Part shown: piece by piece, positions 1 to 6,286 of the stretch
Layout: the number at the start of each line of letters is the position of its first letter
Position numbering within the stretch: position 1 is the stretch's first letter
NCBI GenBank assembly: GCA_041687115.1
Contig: JAWLCP010000081.1
Location: 1 to 12,224, forward strand
Direction: 5' to 3'
Source: SKLM01 sp041687115
GTDB lineage: Bacteria > Chloroflexota > Anaerolineae > B4-G1
DNA length: 12,224 bases
Notes under the pieces: model-generated
Database searches by the model: none
What the model saw: the letters and a program-made list of their open reading frames with translations, nothing else
Told to the model about the DNA's origin: nothing
Program-made: the position numbers and the translations under genes

Positions 1-12
1 CGGAGGGTGACC

Positions 13-1533
13 ATGAAACGAAGCACACTGAACCTACTCGCCGGCACGGTGGGCCGAATGATGTCGTTGGGCAAACCCGATCAGGTACCACTGGAGGATG
101 CACGTGACCTACATCAGAGGGACGAGATCTGGGAGTGCGCCGTCCGTCGGGCACGAACCTGGATCACGCCGCCGGATCGTCATCCATACCGGCCCTACAT
201 CATCCTGACGGTCTCCCGGACCGGAAAAGTCCGTGGGTCAGAGATCGTTGAGGCCGCCCCGACATCTTCAGAAATCCTGAATGTGTTGGCCAAGGCGATG
301 CTCTATCCCATTCCTGGCGCGGGAGGAAGACGTCGCCCTACCGTCATCCACGTGGACGATGAAGGCCTGGTCGAAGCGCTGGCGCCAGAGTTGGAGGAGA
401 TCGGCGTCCGCTGCGAGTTTCGACACTCCCTCCGAGCGGCGGAGCATGCGTTACGAGCTCTCATGCACTATATGGGGGATGAGGAGGCCATCCCCGGCCT
501 TCTCGAAGCTCCCGGAGTCACCCCGCCCATGGCCAGGGGATTGTTCCAGGCGGCTGCCTTCTTCTACCGCGAGGCCCCCTGGCGCTGGATCGACGACGCG
601 AACCCCATCGAGATACACTATCCTCCCGGCAGCCAGCCTCGCTACGCCGTCGTGATGGGCCAGGGAGGCCAGGCCTACGGGCTGGCCATCTACAAGTCTA
701 CAGATATACTCCATGAGACGTATGCCGGGACGCCATCGGACCAGCTAGTTGGGCGAGAGGCATGGACGGTGCTTCTATTCGGGGAAGCATTCGAGATGCC
801 CTTCGACGATCTGGAAGCCATGGAGACCTACGACTGGCCGGTGGCCGGCACGCACGCCTACCCTCTCCTCTTCCAGATCGGCCTCTCTGAGCGGCCTGCC
901 CGCCCCGGTAAGTCAGAGCTGCTGCGACTGGAGGCAGCGCTGCGGACGATTCCTCGCTTCGTGCGCGAACACATGAAGGCACACCAGGGGCTTCCTCGGC
1001 CAGCAGATGAGACGTTGACCATCGCGATGACCGACGGTGAGGATCGGATCTCCCTGATCTACCCCGTCCCGGGCTTTGAGGTGCCTGCCCAGGATGAGTG
1101 GGCCTCTACGACGGAAGAGATGGTAGCCCAGGAGCGGAACGCCGAGCTATTGGATACCTTTGAGCGATGGCTGCGGGAGCAGGACCTGTCGGCGAAGACG
1201 ATTCAGAGACACCGGGATAACGTGGGCCGCTTCGCGGGGCGCTACCTGGCCCACGAAGGAGGGAGTGTGGAGGTCCCCTGCTCCGCCGATGAGGCCGCAC
1301 CGGCAGATCTTCACGAGTTCCTGGCGGACTGGCTGCTTTACGAGGGAGAGTGGCCGCCGGTTGAGGCAGTCAAATCGCACATCACGTCGCTCAGGAAGTT
1401 CTATATCTGCCTCAAGGAGATAGGGGACATGCCAGCCGAGGAGATCGACGAGATACTCGATCTGCTCCAAGACGATCGCGCCTATTATCTCGATCGCGCG
1501 CGCGACTTCGAGGAGATACTGTCCGGCGACTAA
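13..1533 (+). CDS. Uncharacterised protein with C-terminal integrase SAM-like domain
   Basis: A 506-residue soluble protein of unknown function. The ATG at 13 is preceded by GGAGGG (2-7), a good ribosome-binding site; an in-frame GTG at 7 overlaps that site and is less likely. Residues about 58-155 form an alpha/beta region (RPYIILTVSRTGKV, then TVIHVDDEGLVEALAPEL). Residues about 180-290 contain an APWRWIDD block and a YAVVMGQGGQAYGLAIY block. These resemble a domain combination I recall from uncharacterised bacterial proteins (DUF6930/DUF7309 type), but I cannot confirm the family. Residues about 375-470 (LLDTFERWLREQDLSAKTIQRH, later HITSLRKFYICLKEIG) resemble the SAM-like core-binding domain of tyrosine recombinases. 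The protein ends without the catalytic domain (no R...HxxR...Y set), so it is not a recombinase. There is no signal peptide or membrane segment. The gene converges on valS, and its upstream neighbour is outside the window. Confidence 0.85.
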   Translation: MKRSTLNLLAGTVGRMMSLGKPDQVPLEDARDLHQRDEIWECAVRRARTWITPPDRHPYRPYIILTVSRTGKVRGSEIVEAAPTSSEILNVLAKAMLYPIPGAGGRRRPTVIHVDDEGLVEALAPELEEIGVRCEFRHSLRAAEHALRALMHYMGDEEAIPGLLEAPGVTPPMARGLFQAAAFFYREAPWRWIDDANPIEIHYPPGSQPRYAVVMGQGGQAYGLAIYKSTDILHETYAGTPSDQLVGREAWTVLLFGEAFEMPFDDLEAMETYDWPVAGTHAYPLLFQIGLSERPARPGKSELLRLEAALRTIPRFVREHMKAHQGLPRPADETLTIAMTDGEDRISLIYPVPGFEVPAQDEWASTTEEMVAQERNAELLDTFERWLREQDLSAKTIQRHRDNVGRFAGRYLAHEGGSVEVPCSADEAAPADLHEFLADWLLYEGEWPPVEAVKSHITSLRKFYICLKEIGDMPAEEIDEILDLLQDDRAYYLDRARDFEEILSGD

Positions 1534-1644
1534 GTGGGCCTGTTCCACGCCGCGTCGCGCAGGGATACCTCGACTAAGCAGCGCAATTCGCCACCTTACG
1601 CTTGACTTTCCAGCAGCTGGCTTGGCTCCCTCTCCCTACGGCGG
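1534..1644. other. Convergent intergenic gap
   Basis: 111 bp between two convergent genes. Only weak inverted repeats are visible, such as CCAGC/GCTGG around 1610-1620. I see no convincing intrinsic terminator with a T-tract for either gene, so transcription may end by another mechanism or read through as antisense. Confidence 0.5.
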
Positions 1645-4380
1645 CTACCCGAGCGTCTCCAGCCGCCGCTCGAGCTCAACCCGCTCCGTCTTCAGATCCT
1701 CCAGCTTGTCGCGCTCCCGCTGCACGACGTGCTCCGGCGCCCGCTCCGCGAACGGGCCCGCCAGCAACTCCTTGCTGTGGGCGATGCGGCCCTCCACGTC
1801 ACGCAGCTCCTCCGACAGCCGCTCTCGCTCCTCCTCCAGATCCACCATCTCGGCCAGCGGCAGGTAGCACGTCGTCCTCCCCACCACGATGGTCGCCGCC
1901 TGGCTCGGCGGCTCCATCGATTCCTCGATCGCCAGCCGTTCTGGATCCAGCTTCGCCAGCGCGCACAGCACGTCCTGCTGCTTTGCCAGCACGTCGCCGG
2001 CGTCCGGTGACGCGATCATGGCCGGGATCCGCTTCCCCGGCGTCACCCGATACTCCGCCCGGCGATTCCGGATACCCCGAATCAGATCCATCAACAGGGC
2101 CATGCTCTCCTCGGCCTCATCGTCCAGCAGCGTCCCGTCCGCCTCTGGCCACGGCGCCACGATCAGCGCATCCCCCTCCTTCGTCTCGCCGGGCAGCGCC
2201 TGCCAGATCGCCTCGGTGACGAAGGGCATGAACGGGTGTAGGAGACGCAATGACGTCTCCAGCACGTGGAGCAGCACCGCCACCGGCACCCGGTTCTCCA
2301 CCTCCTCGTCGTAGAGGCGCACCTTGCTGGCCTCGATGGTCCAGTCGCAGTACTCGCTCCACACGAAATCGTTGATCTGCCGCCCCGCCTCGCCGTACTG
2401 GTGGCTCTCGAACAGGCGGTCTACGTTCTCGATCAGACGGTTGAGCCGCGACAGGATCCACCGGTCCGCCAGCCTCAGATCCATAGAGGCTGATGGGGCC
2501 TCAAACCCGGCCACGTCCTCCAACGACGTGTTCATGAGCACGAACCGCGCCGCCTGCCAGATCTTATTGGCGAAGTTCCGCGCTCCCTCCAGACGGCGCG
2601 GATCGAGGTTCATGTCCAGACCAGGCGTGGAGCTCGTCATCAACGTGTAGCGGAGCGCGTCCGTGCCGTAGGCATCGATGATGTCCAACGGGTCGTACTC
2701 GTCGATGTCCTCCATCGACTTGCTGATCTTCTCCCCGTTCTCGTTCCGCACCAGGCCGTGGAGGTAGACCGTGCTGTATGGGGACTGTCCCGTCATCTCG
2801 ATGCCCAGCATCATCTCCCGCGCCACCCAGAAGAAGAGGATATCGTAGGCGGTCTCCCGCATATCGGTCGGGTAGAAGCGTCGATAGTCGGGCGCGTCCG
2901 TATCCGGCCACCCCAGCGTGGAGAAGGGCCACAGTCCGGACGAGAACCAGGTGTCCAGCACGTCCTCTTCCTGATGCAGCTCTTCACTGCCGCAGTGGGG
3001 GCACTCCGTGGGGTCGGTCATCCCTGACGTGTGCTCTCCACACCCACCACAGTGCCACACCGGAATCCGGTGGCCCCACCACAGCTGCCGGCTGATGCAC
3101 CAGTCGCGGATGTTCTCCATCCAGTGGAAGAACCGCTCCTCCTCCCGCTTGGGCACGATGACCGTCTCCCCTTCGCGCACCGCATTCATCGCCGCCTCGG
3201 CCAGCGGCTTCGTCCTCACGAACCACTGGGTGGACACCCGCGGCTCGATGTCGGTGTGGCAGCGCTCGCACGTCCCCACCGAGTGGGTGTAGGCCTCCAC
3301 CCGGACCAGCAGCCCCTCCTTCTCGAAGTCCTCGACGATGTTCCGGCGACACTCGTACCGATCCTGCCCCGCGTACGGACCCGCCTGCTCGTTCATCTCC
3401 GCCGTGTCCGTCATCACGTCAATGGCGGGAAGGTCGTGTCGGATCCCGATCTCGTTGTCCGTCGGATCGTGGGCCGGCGTGATCTTCACCGCGCCCGTCC
3501 CGAAGCCCGGATCCACCGCCTCGTCTGCGATGATCGGGATGCGTCGTCCGATCGCCGGCAGGACCGCCGTCTCCCCCACCAGGTCTCGCCAGCGCGGGTC
3601 CTCGGGAGACGTGGCCACCGCCGTGTCGCCCAGGATCGTCTCCGGGCGGGTGGTGGCCATCTCGATGAACTCGGTGGCCCCTTCAGCCCACCTGCCGCTG
3701 GTCCACTCGTACCTTGGGCCGTCCCAGTCCCCGTTGACCACTGGATACCGGATCACCCACAGACGCCCCTCCCGTTCCACCGGGATGACCTCAAGGTCGG
3801 AGATGGCCGACTCGCACCGCGGACACCAGTTCACCAGGTAGCTGCCCTGGTAGATGAGCCCCTTTCTATACAGCCGCACGAACGCCGTGCGCACCGCATT
3901 GCTCAGGTCTTCGTCCAACGTGAATCGTTCCCGCGTCCAGTCGCACGAGACGCCCAGGCGCCGCGTCTGATCAGCGATGCGATCGTGGTAGATCTTCGTC
4001 CACTCCCAGGCCCGCTCCACGAACCTCTCCCGACCCAGCTCATGGCGCGTCAGCCCCTCCTTGGCCAGCTCGCGCTCCACCACGTTCTGCGTGGCGATGC
4101 CGGCGTGATCCATGCCCGGGAGATAGAGCGTCTCCTCCCCGCGCATGCGGTGGTACCGCGTCATCAGATCCTCGACGGCGGCGACCATCGCGTGTCCCAG
4201 GTGGAGCGCCCCCGTGACGTTCGGGGGCGGCATGGTAATGCACCAGCGAGGGCCGTCCTCCGTCGCCAGCCCCAGCGCCACCTGCTTCTCGGGGCGGAAG
4301 TATCCCTCCGCCTCCCACCATTCGTAGAGCCTCTCCTCGTGCTCCTTCGGATCGTACACCCGGGCAAGTCTCTCGGTCAT
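1645..4380 (-). CDS. valS: Valyl-tRNA synthetase
   Basis: Class I aminoacyl-tRNA synthetase that charges tRNA-Val in the cytoplasm; 911 residues, a normal full length. The HIGH-type motif is in PPPNVTGALHLGH (51-63) and the KMSKS-type motif is KISKS (551-555). The CP1 editing domain shows TTRPETILGDTAV (from 243) and HDPTDNEIG (from 304), the Thr-rich and Asp-containing signatures used to hydrolyse Thr-tRNA-Val. Cysteine pairs at 186/189, 371/374, 444/447 and 460/463 look like zinc-knuckle ligands. The last ~65 residues (from about 845) are a charged, Leu-rich coiled coil, the ValRS tRNA-binding arm. The ATG at 4380 follows a strong GGAGGAGGAG ribosome site. The gene is transcribed alone here, behind a T-box leader, so its expression should rise when tRNA-Val is uncharged. 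Confidence 0.98.
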   Translation of the reverse strand: MTERLARVYDPKEHEERLYEWWEAEGYFRPEKQVALGLATEDGPRWCITMPPPNVTGALHLGHAMVAAVEDLMTRYHRMRGEETLYLPGMDHAGIATQNVVERELAKEGLTRHELGRERFVERAWEWTKIYHDRIADQTRRLGVSCDWTRERFTLDEDLSNAVRTAFVRLYRKGLIYQGSYLVNWCPRCESAISDLEVIPVEREGRLWVIRYPVVNGDWDGPRYEWTSGRWAEGATEFIEMATTRPETILGDTAVATSPEDPRWRDLVGETAVLPAIGRRIPIIADEAVDPGFGTGAVKITPAHDPTDNEIGIRHDLPAIDVMTDTAEMNEQAGPYAGQDRYECRRNIVEDFEKEGLLVRVEAYTHSVGTCERCHTDIEPRVSTQWFVRTKPLAEAAMNAVREGETVIVPKREEERFFHWMENIRDWCISRQLWWGHRIPVWHCGGCGEHTSGMTDPTECPHCGSEELHQEEDVLDTWFSSGLWPFSTLGWPDTDAPDYRRFYPTDMRETAYDILFFWVAREMMLGIEMTGQSPYSTVYLHGLVRNENGEKISKSMEDIDEYDPLDIIDAYGTDALRYTLMTSSTPGLDMNLDPRRLEGARNFANKIWQAARFVLMNTSLEDVAGFEAPSASMDLRLADRWILSRLNRLIENVDRLFESHQYGEAGRQINDFVWSEYCDWTIEASKVRLYDEEVENRVPVAVLLHVLETSLRLLHPFMPFVTEAIWQALPGETKEGDALIVAPWPEADGTLLDDEAEESMALLMDLIRGIRNRRAEYRVTPGKRIPAMIASPDAGDVLAKQQDVLCALAKLDPERLAIEESMEPPSQAATIVVGRTTCYLPLAEMVDLEEERERLSEELRDVEGRIAHSKELLAGPFAERAPEHVVQRERDKLEDLKTERVELERRLETLG

Positions 4381-4431
4381 CCCTCACTCCTCCTCCGTCA
4401 ATCCCTGCTACATAAACCTGGCATGGTAACG

Positions 4432-4462
4432 AAAAACCCCTTCCGTCCAAGGACGAAAGGGG
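4432..4462 (-). terminator. Regulated intrinsic terminator of the valS T-box
   Basis: On the minus strand, 12 complementary bases (CCCCTTTCGTCC with GGACGGAAGGGG, one G-U pair) form a tight hairpin followed by TTTTT (4436-4432). The 5' arm overlaps the sequence needed for the antiterminator helix, so the two folds are mutually exclusive, as expected for transcription-attenuation T-boxes. Confidence 0.93.
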
Positions 4463-4670
4463 CAACTCTCGCGGTACCACCTTGGTTTGGCGGCTACAGG
4501 CATAGACCGGGCATCCTTGCCGCCACCCTCAGCAGCCCTCCGTTGACATCAGACGTGGATGAAGGGCCTTCGCTGTAACGGGCGACCCCGTAGAGGCTTA
4601 TCCGACCGGGATGGATCGGCCTCTCAACTCCCAGGCGACCTTCAGCGGCCTACGCTGCGAGGGCTTGCAG

Positions 4671-4692
4671 CCGGCTGGGACGTCCCAGCCGG
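4671..4692. repeat. Perfect 22-bp palindrome inside the T-box leader
   Basis: Positions 4671-4681 (CCGGCTGGGAC) are exactly reverse-complementary to 4682-4692 with no spacer. In the leader RNA this would fold as a GC-rich hairpin directly after the end of stem I, a plausible T-box stem II. The same DNA could also extrude as a cruciform or bind a dimeric protein, but the RNA-hairpin reading is simpler. Confidence 0.75.
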
Positions 4693-4804
4693 TGACCCTC
4701 TTCTCTTCCTCCGCCGTGCTCCCATCGGGCAGGGCGGAGTTCGCCAGGTTCGCGCCGCCTACTCCTCCTGTTCACCGTCTTTAGAGATTCAACGTTGTCA
4801 CCCG

Positions 4805-4832
4805 ATTATACCACCGTTTGAGCGCCCGTCAA
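4805..4832 (-). promoter_or_regulatory. valS promoter (sigma-70 type, extended -10)
   Basis: On the minus strand TTGACG (4832-4827) and TATAAT (4810-4805) are separated by 16 bp. TGG immediately precedes the -10, giving an extended -10 TGN. Transcription should start near 4798, about 420 nt upstream of the valS start, which fits the T-box leader. Confidence 0.85.
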
Positions 4833-4853
4833 TCCACCTGCCATCCCCCAACG

Positions 4854-5089
4854 CTGTCCACACCTTATCCACATCCACCACCTCCAGCCTTAGCCTCCGC
4901 TCTTCACAACGTCCCCACATGTAGGGGCTGAGGGGGCGAAAAAACGACCGGAGATGCATCTGCCTGTGGATAACCAGCTGTTTTCTGTGGATAACTGAAC
5001 GCTCCTGTGGATAACTCTTCGCCTACTCCCTCCTCTATGCTGACCGAATGCCAACTTCTCCCAGACTCTGCACACTCCCCTGTGGAGAA
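4854..5089. promoter_or_regulatory. Cluster of DnaA boxes
   Basis: Exact TTATCCACA on the plus strand is at 4865-4873. Exact copies in the opposite orientation (TGTGGATAA) are at 4965-4973, 4986-4994 and 5006-5014. The last three lie within an identical 11-mer CTGTGGATAAC and are spaced 21 and 20 bp start to start, two helical turns, so they lie on the same face of the DNA. Weaker sites are CTGTCCACA at 4854-4862 (two mismatches) and TGTGGAGAA at 5081-5089 (one mismatch). One exact 9-mer is expected only about once per 130 kb on two strands of random DNA, so four in 150 bp is not chance. Confidence 0.85.
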
Positions 5090-5115
5090 GGCGACATCGC
5101 CGCCCACCTACATCT

Positions 5116-5134
5116 CCGCCGGTTCCACCGGCGG
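5116..5134. repeat. GC-rich hairpin (8-bp stem, 3-nt loop)
   Basis: CCGCCGGT (5116-5123) and ACCGGCGG (5127-5134) are perfect inverted repeats around TCC. It lies about 155 bp beyond the hydrolase stop on that gene's strand, with no T-tract. It could be a weak terminator for the hydrolase transcript or a structural element of the candidate origin. Confidence 0.55.
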
Positions 5135-5193
5135 ACCCCTATATCTGCTTCCCTCTCGTTCGCCGCGGACATCTATCCCCACCGTCCAACGCC

Positions 5194-5242
5194 CTACTAC
5201 TACAACTAACATAATAAATACTACTTATCTGATTGTGGAAAA
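5194..5242. other. AT-rich segment with trinucleotide steps and a terminal DnaA box
   Basis: CTACTACTAC at 5194-5203 is followed by an A/T-rich run through about 5234 (AACTAACATAATAAATAC, then TACTTATCTGAT). It ends in TGTGGAAAA (5234-5242), whose complement TTTTCCACA fits the TTWTNCACA box consensus. On the bottom strand the repeated CTA reads 3'-GAT GAT GAT-5', the form described for DnaA-trios next to the unwinding site in Bacillus subtilis. It is the most AT-rich stretch I see in the window and is a candidate DNA-unwinding element. Confidence 0.55.
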
Positions 5243-5287
5243 GAAACAAGCGTGCGAATAGGACTCTCTGCGGAAGGTCACTTCTGC

Positions 5288-5971
5288 CTATACCGTGTAG
5301 CTCTCCCCGGGATCGAGGACAATCGCCTCCGTGGATGTCTCCCGCTTCACGCGCTCCGCCCAGGCGTAGGGATCCTGCTGGATCACCTCGAATGTGTCGT
5401 AATGGACCGGTATCACCGTCCGGGGTTCGATCAGCTGGAGCGCACGCAGTGCATCGTCGGGTCCCATGGTGAAGTTGTCCCCAATGGGGAGCACTGCCAG
5501 GTCCACGCCCTCCTCCCCAATGAGGCGCATGGTGTAGAAGAGCCCCGTGTCACCGGCGAAGTAGAGCGTCTTGTCGTCCGTCGTCAGCAGTAGCCCGGCC
5601 GGATTCCCTCCACAGGAACCGTCAGGCAGGCTCGATCCATGGTGTGCGATGGTGAGCTTGAGGTAGCCGAACGGATGCGGATAGCCACCCCCGATGTGCT
5701 GAGGATGCACGCGATCCACGCCTTGCGCCTGCAGCCAGTTGCATATCTCGAAGTTTGAGATGACCAGGGCTCCCGTCCGCTGGGCGATGCTGACGGCATC
5801 CCCTACGTGATCGCCGTGTCCGTGGGTGATGAGGATGTAATCGGCATCTACCTCCTCCGCGGAGACCGGCGCGTACGCATTATCGGTCAGAAACGGATCG
5901 ATCAGGACGACGTCGTCGCCGACGTCCAGGCGGAACGCGGAATGTCCATACCAGGTCAGGGTGATCTTCAT
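5288..5971 (-). CDS. UPF0173-type metal-dependent hydrolase (metallo-beta-lactamase fold)
   Basis: A 227-residue cytoplasmic protein, the usual length of the UPF0173 (YtkL-like) family, which is built as a minimal metallo-beta-lactamase fold. The N-terminus ITLTWYGHSAFRL is the family's typical opening (H10 conserved). The metal-binding motif is HGHGDH (50-55: H50, H52, D54, H55), followed by AHHGSS (109-114), the bridging aspartate in FAGDTG (D141) and the last histidine in IPVHYDTF (H190). The start ATG at 5971 has a strong AAGGAGGGAG ribosome site (5985-5976). The physiological substrate of this family is not established. The gene appears monocistronic, with its own promoter at 6142-6170, and diverges from the sigma factor gene. 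Confidence 0.95.
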   Translation of the reverse strand: MKITLTWYGHSAFRLDVGDDVVLIDPFLTDNAYAPVSAEEVDADYILITHGHGDHVGDAVSIAQRTGALVISNFEICNWLQAQGVDRVHPQHIGGGYPHPFGYLKLTIAHHGSSLPDGSCGGNPAGLLLTTDDKTLYFAGDTGLFYTMRLIGEEGVDLAVLPIGDNFTMGPDDALRALQLIEPRTVIPVHYDTFEVIQQDPYAWAERVKRETSTEAIVLDPGESYTV

Positions 5972-6036
5972 CGGACTCCCTCCTTGATGTCTGTGAGTGC
6001 TTCCGAGATGTCTCCAGGCCCAGGCTGTACCGCCAT
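5968..6036 (-). CDS. Possible 22-codon upstream ORF overlapping the hydrolase start
   Basis: Within the ~165-nt leader of the hydrolase transcript, an ATG at 6036 is preceded by AGAGGG with a 4-nt spacer. It opens a 22-residue frame (MAVQPGPGDISEALTDIKEG and two more residues). Its TGA overlaps the hydrolase ATG as ATGA, a layout typical of translational coupling. The frame stays open further upstream but without a start that lies inside the predicted transcript. It resembles no peptide I recognise and may be chance. Confidence 0.25.
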   Translation of the reverse strand: MAVQPGPGDISEALTDIKEGVR

Positions 6037-6107
6037 GCTGCCCTCTGGACGGCGCTCGTTGTCTGACGTACGAGCAGCCGCGGCGTTGAGGGCATCAACA
6101 TCCCCGG

Positions 6108-6126
6108 GCGGAGGCGCAGCCTCCGC
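6108..6126 (-). other. Hairpin at the 5' end of the hydrolase leader RNA
   Basis: GCGGAGGC (6108-6115) and GCCTCCGC (6119-6126) form a perfect 8-bp stem with a 3-nt loop. It starts only about 10 nt after the predicted transcription start (near 6135, minus strand). A hairpin this close to the 5' end usually stabilises a transcript; no T-tract follows, so it is not a terminator. Confidence 0.55.
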
Positions 6127-6141
6127 TTGAACCTGGTGAGG

Positions 6142-6170
6142 AGTATAGAGGGCCAAAGCCTGATTGTCAA
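6142..6170 (-). promoter_or_regulatory. Promoter of the metallo-hydrolase gene
   Basis: On the minus strand a consensus TTGACA (6170-6165) and TATACT (6147-6142) are separated by exactly 17 bp. Predicted transcription start is near 6135, leaving a leader of about 165 nt before the hydrolase ATG. Confidence 0.87.
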
Positions 6171-6193
6171 TTTTCGCACCGTCCAACAGGGGG

Positions 6194-6223
6194 TTGACAA
6201 GCGACATGGCAATGTGGTATAGT
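6194..6223 (+). promoter_or_regulatory. Promoter of the sigma factor gene
   Basis: Consensus TTGACA (6194-6199) and TATAGT (6218-6223) with an 18-bp spacer. TGG just before the -10 gives an extended -10. Predicted transcription start is near 6230, about 55 nt before the coding region. Its -35 lies 23 bp from the -35 of the divergent hydrolase promoter, so the two could interfere or share a regulator. Confidence 0.87.
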
Positions 6224-6286
6224 AGCAAACAGTGAAGAGACCGTGTCGGCCGCTACCCCTGTCGGCACCGAGCGTTCAGAGTGAAG

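Larger units (their letters stand above)
4381..4798 (-). promoter_or_regulatory. T-box riboswitch leader of valS
   Basis: Leader of about 420 nt that senses uncharged tRNA-Val. The conserved T-box AAGGTGGTACCGCG lies at 4483-4470 on the minus strand. Its UGGU would pair with the ACCA end of tRNA-Val (discriminator A). CCAAGG (4485-4480) can pair with CCTTGG (4452-4447) to form the antiterminator, which excludes the terminator hairpin at 4437-4462. A stem before the T-box (4519-4524 with 4489-4494) is a candidate stem III. Near the 5' end, AGGAGGAGTAG carries the AGUA motif usual on the 5' side of the specifier loop. The only valine codon I see on the 3' side of stem I is GUC at 4696-4694. It partly overlaps a possible basal helix (CGGUGA/UCACCG), so the specifier assignment is tentative. 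The T-box itself and the antiterminator/terminator switch are clear. Confidence 0.95.
4833..5287. other. Gene-free region: candidate replication origin (oriC-like) or DnaA-binding locus
   Basis: About 455 bp with no credible gene. It lies between the outward-facing valS promoter and the 3' end of the hydrolase gene. It contains four exact TTATCCACA boxes, one further consensus box (TTTTCCACA), several near-matches, hairpins and an AT-rich segment in an otherwise GC-rich window. This combination is the usual makeup of a bacterial oriC. No dnaA, dnaN, gyrB or rpmH is present in the window, so the assignment rests only on the sites. A DnaA-titration site or DnaA-regulated element is the alternative. 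Confidence 0.65.

Noticed and set aside
1095..1533. Tyrosine recombinase or integron/phage integrase gene
   Set aside because: Only a core-binding-like domain is visible. The catalytic domain and the R, HxxR and Y residues are missing, and there are no att-like repeats or other phage genes nearby.
3031..4578. Long open frame on the plus strand opposite valS
   Set aside because: It is antisense to a certain valS gene and its T-box. Its translation is low-complexity Arg/Pro/His/Leu-rich, typical of GC-rich shadow frames.
5116..5134. Firm terminator call for the hydrolase transcript
   Set aside because: The hairpin is perfect but lies about 155 bp past the stop with no T-tract, so I list it only as a hairpin.
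4890..5261. Short open frames inside the DnaA-box region
   Set aside because: They overlap each other on both strands, lack ribosome sites, and encode the box repeats in arbitrary frames.
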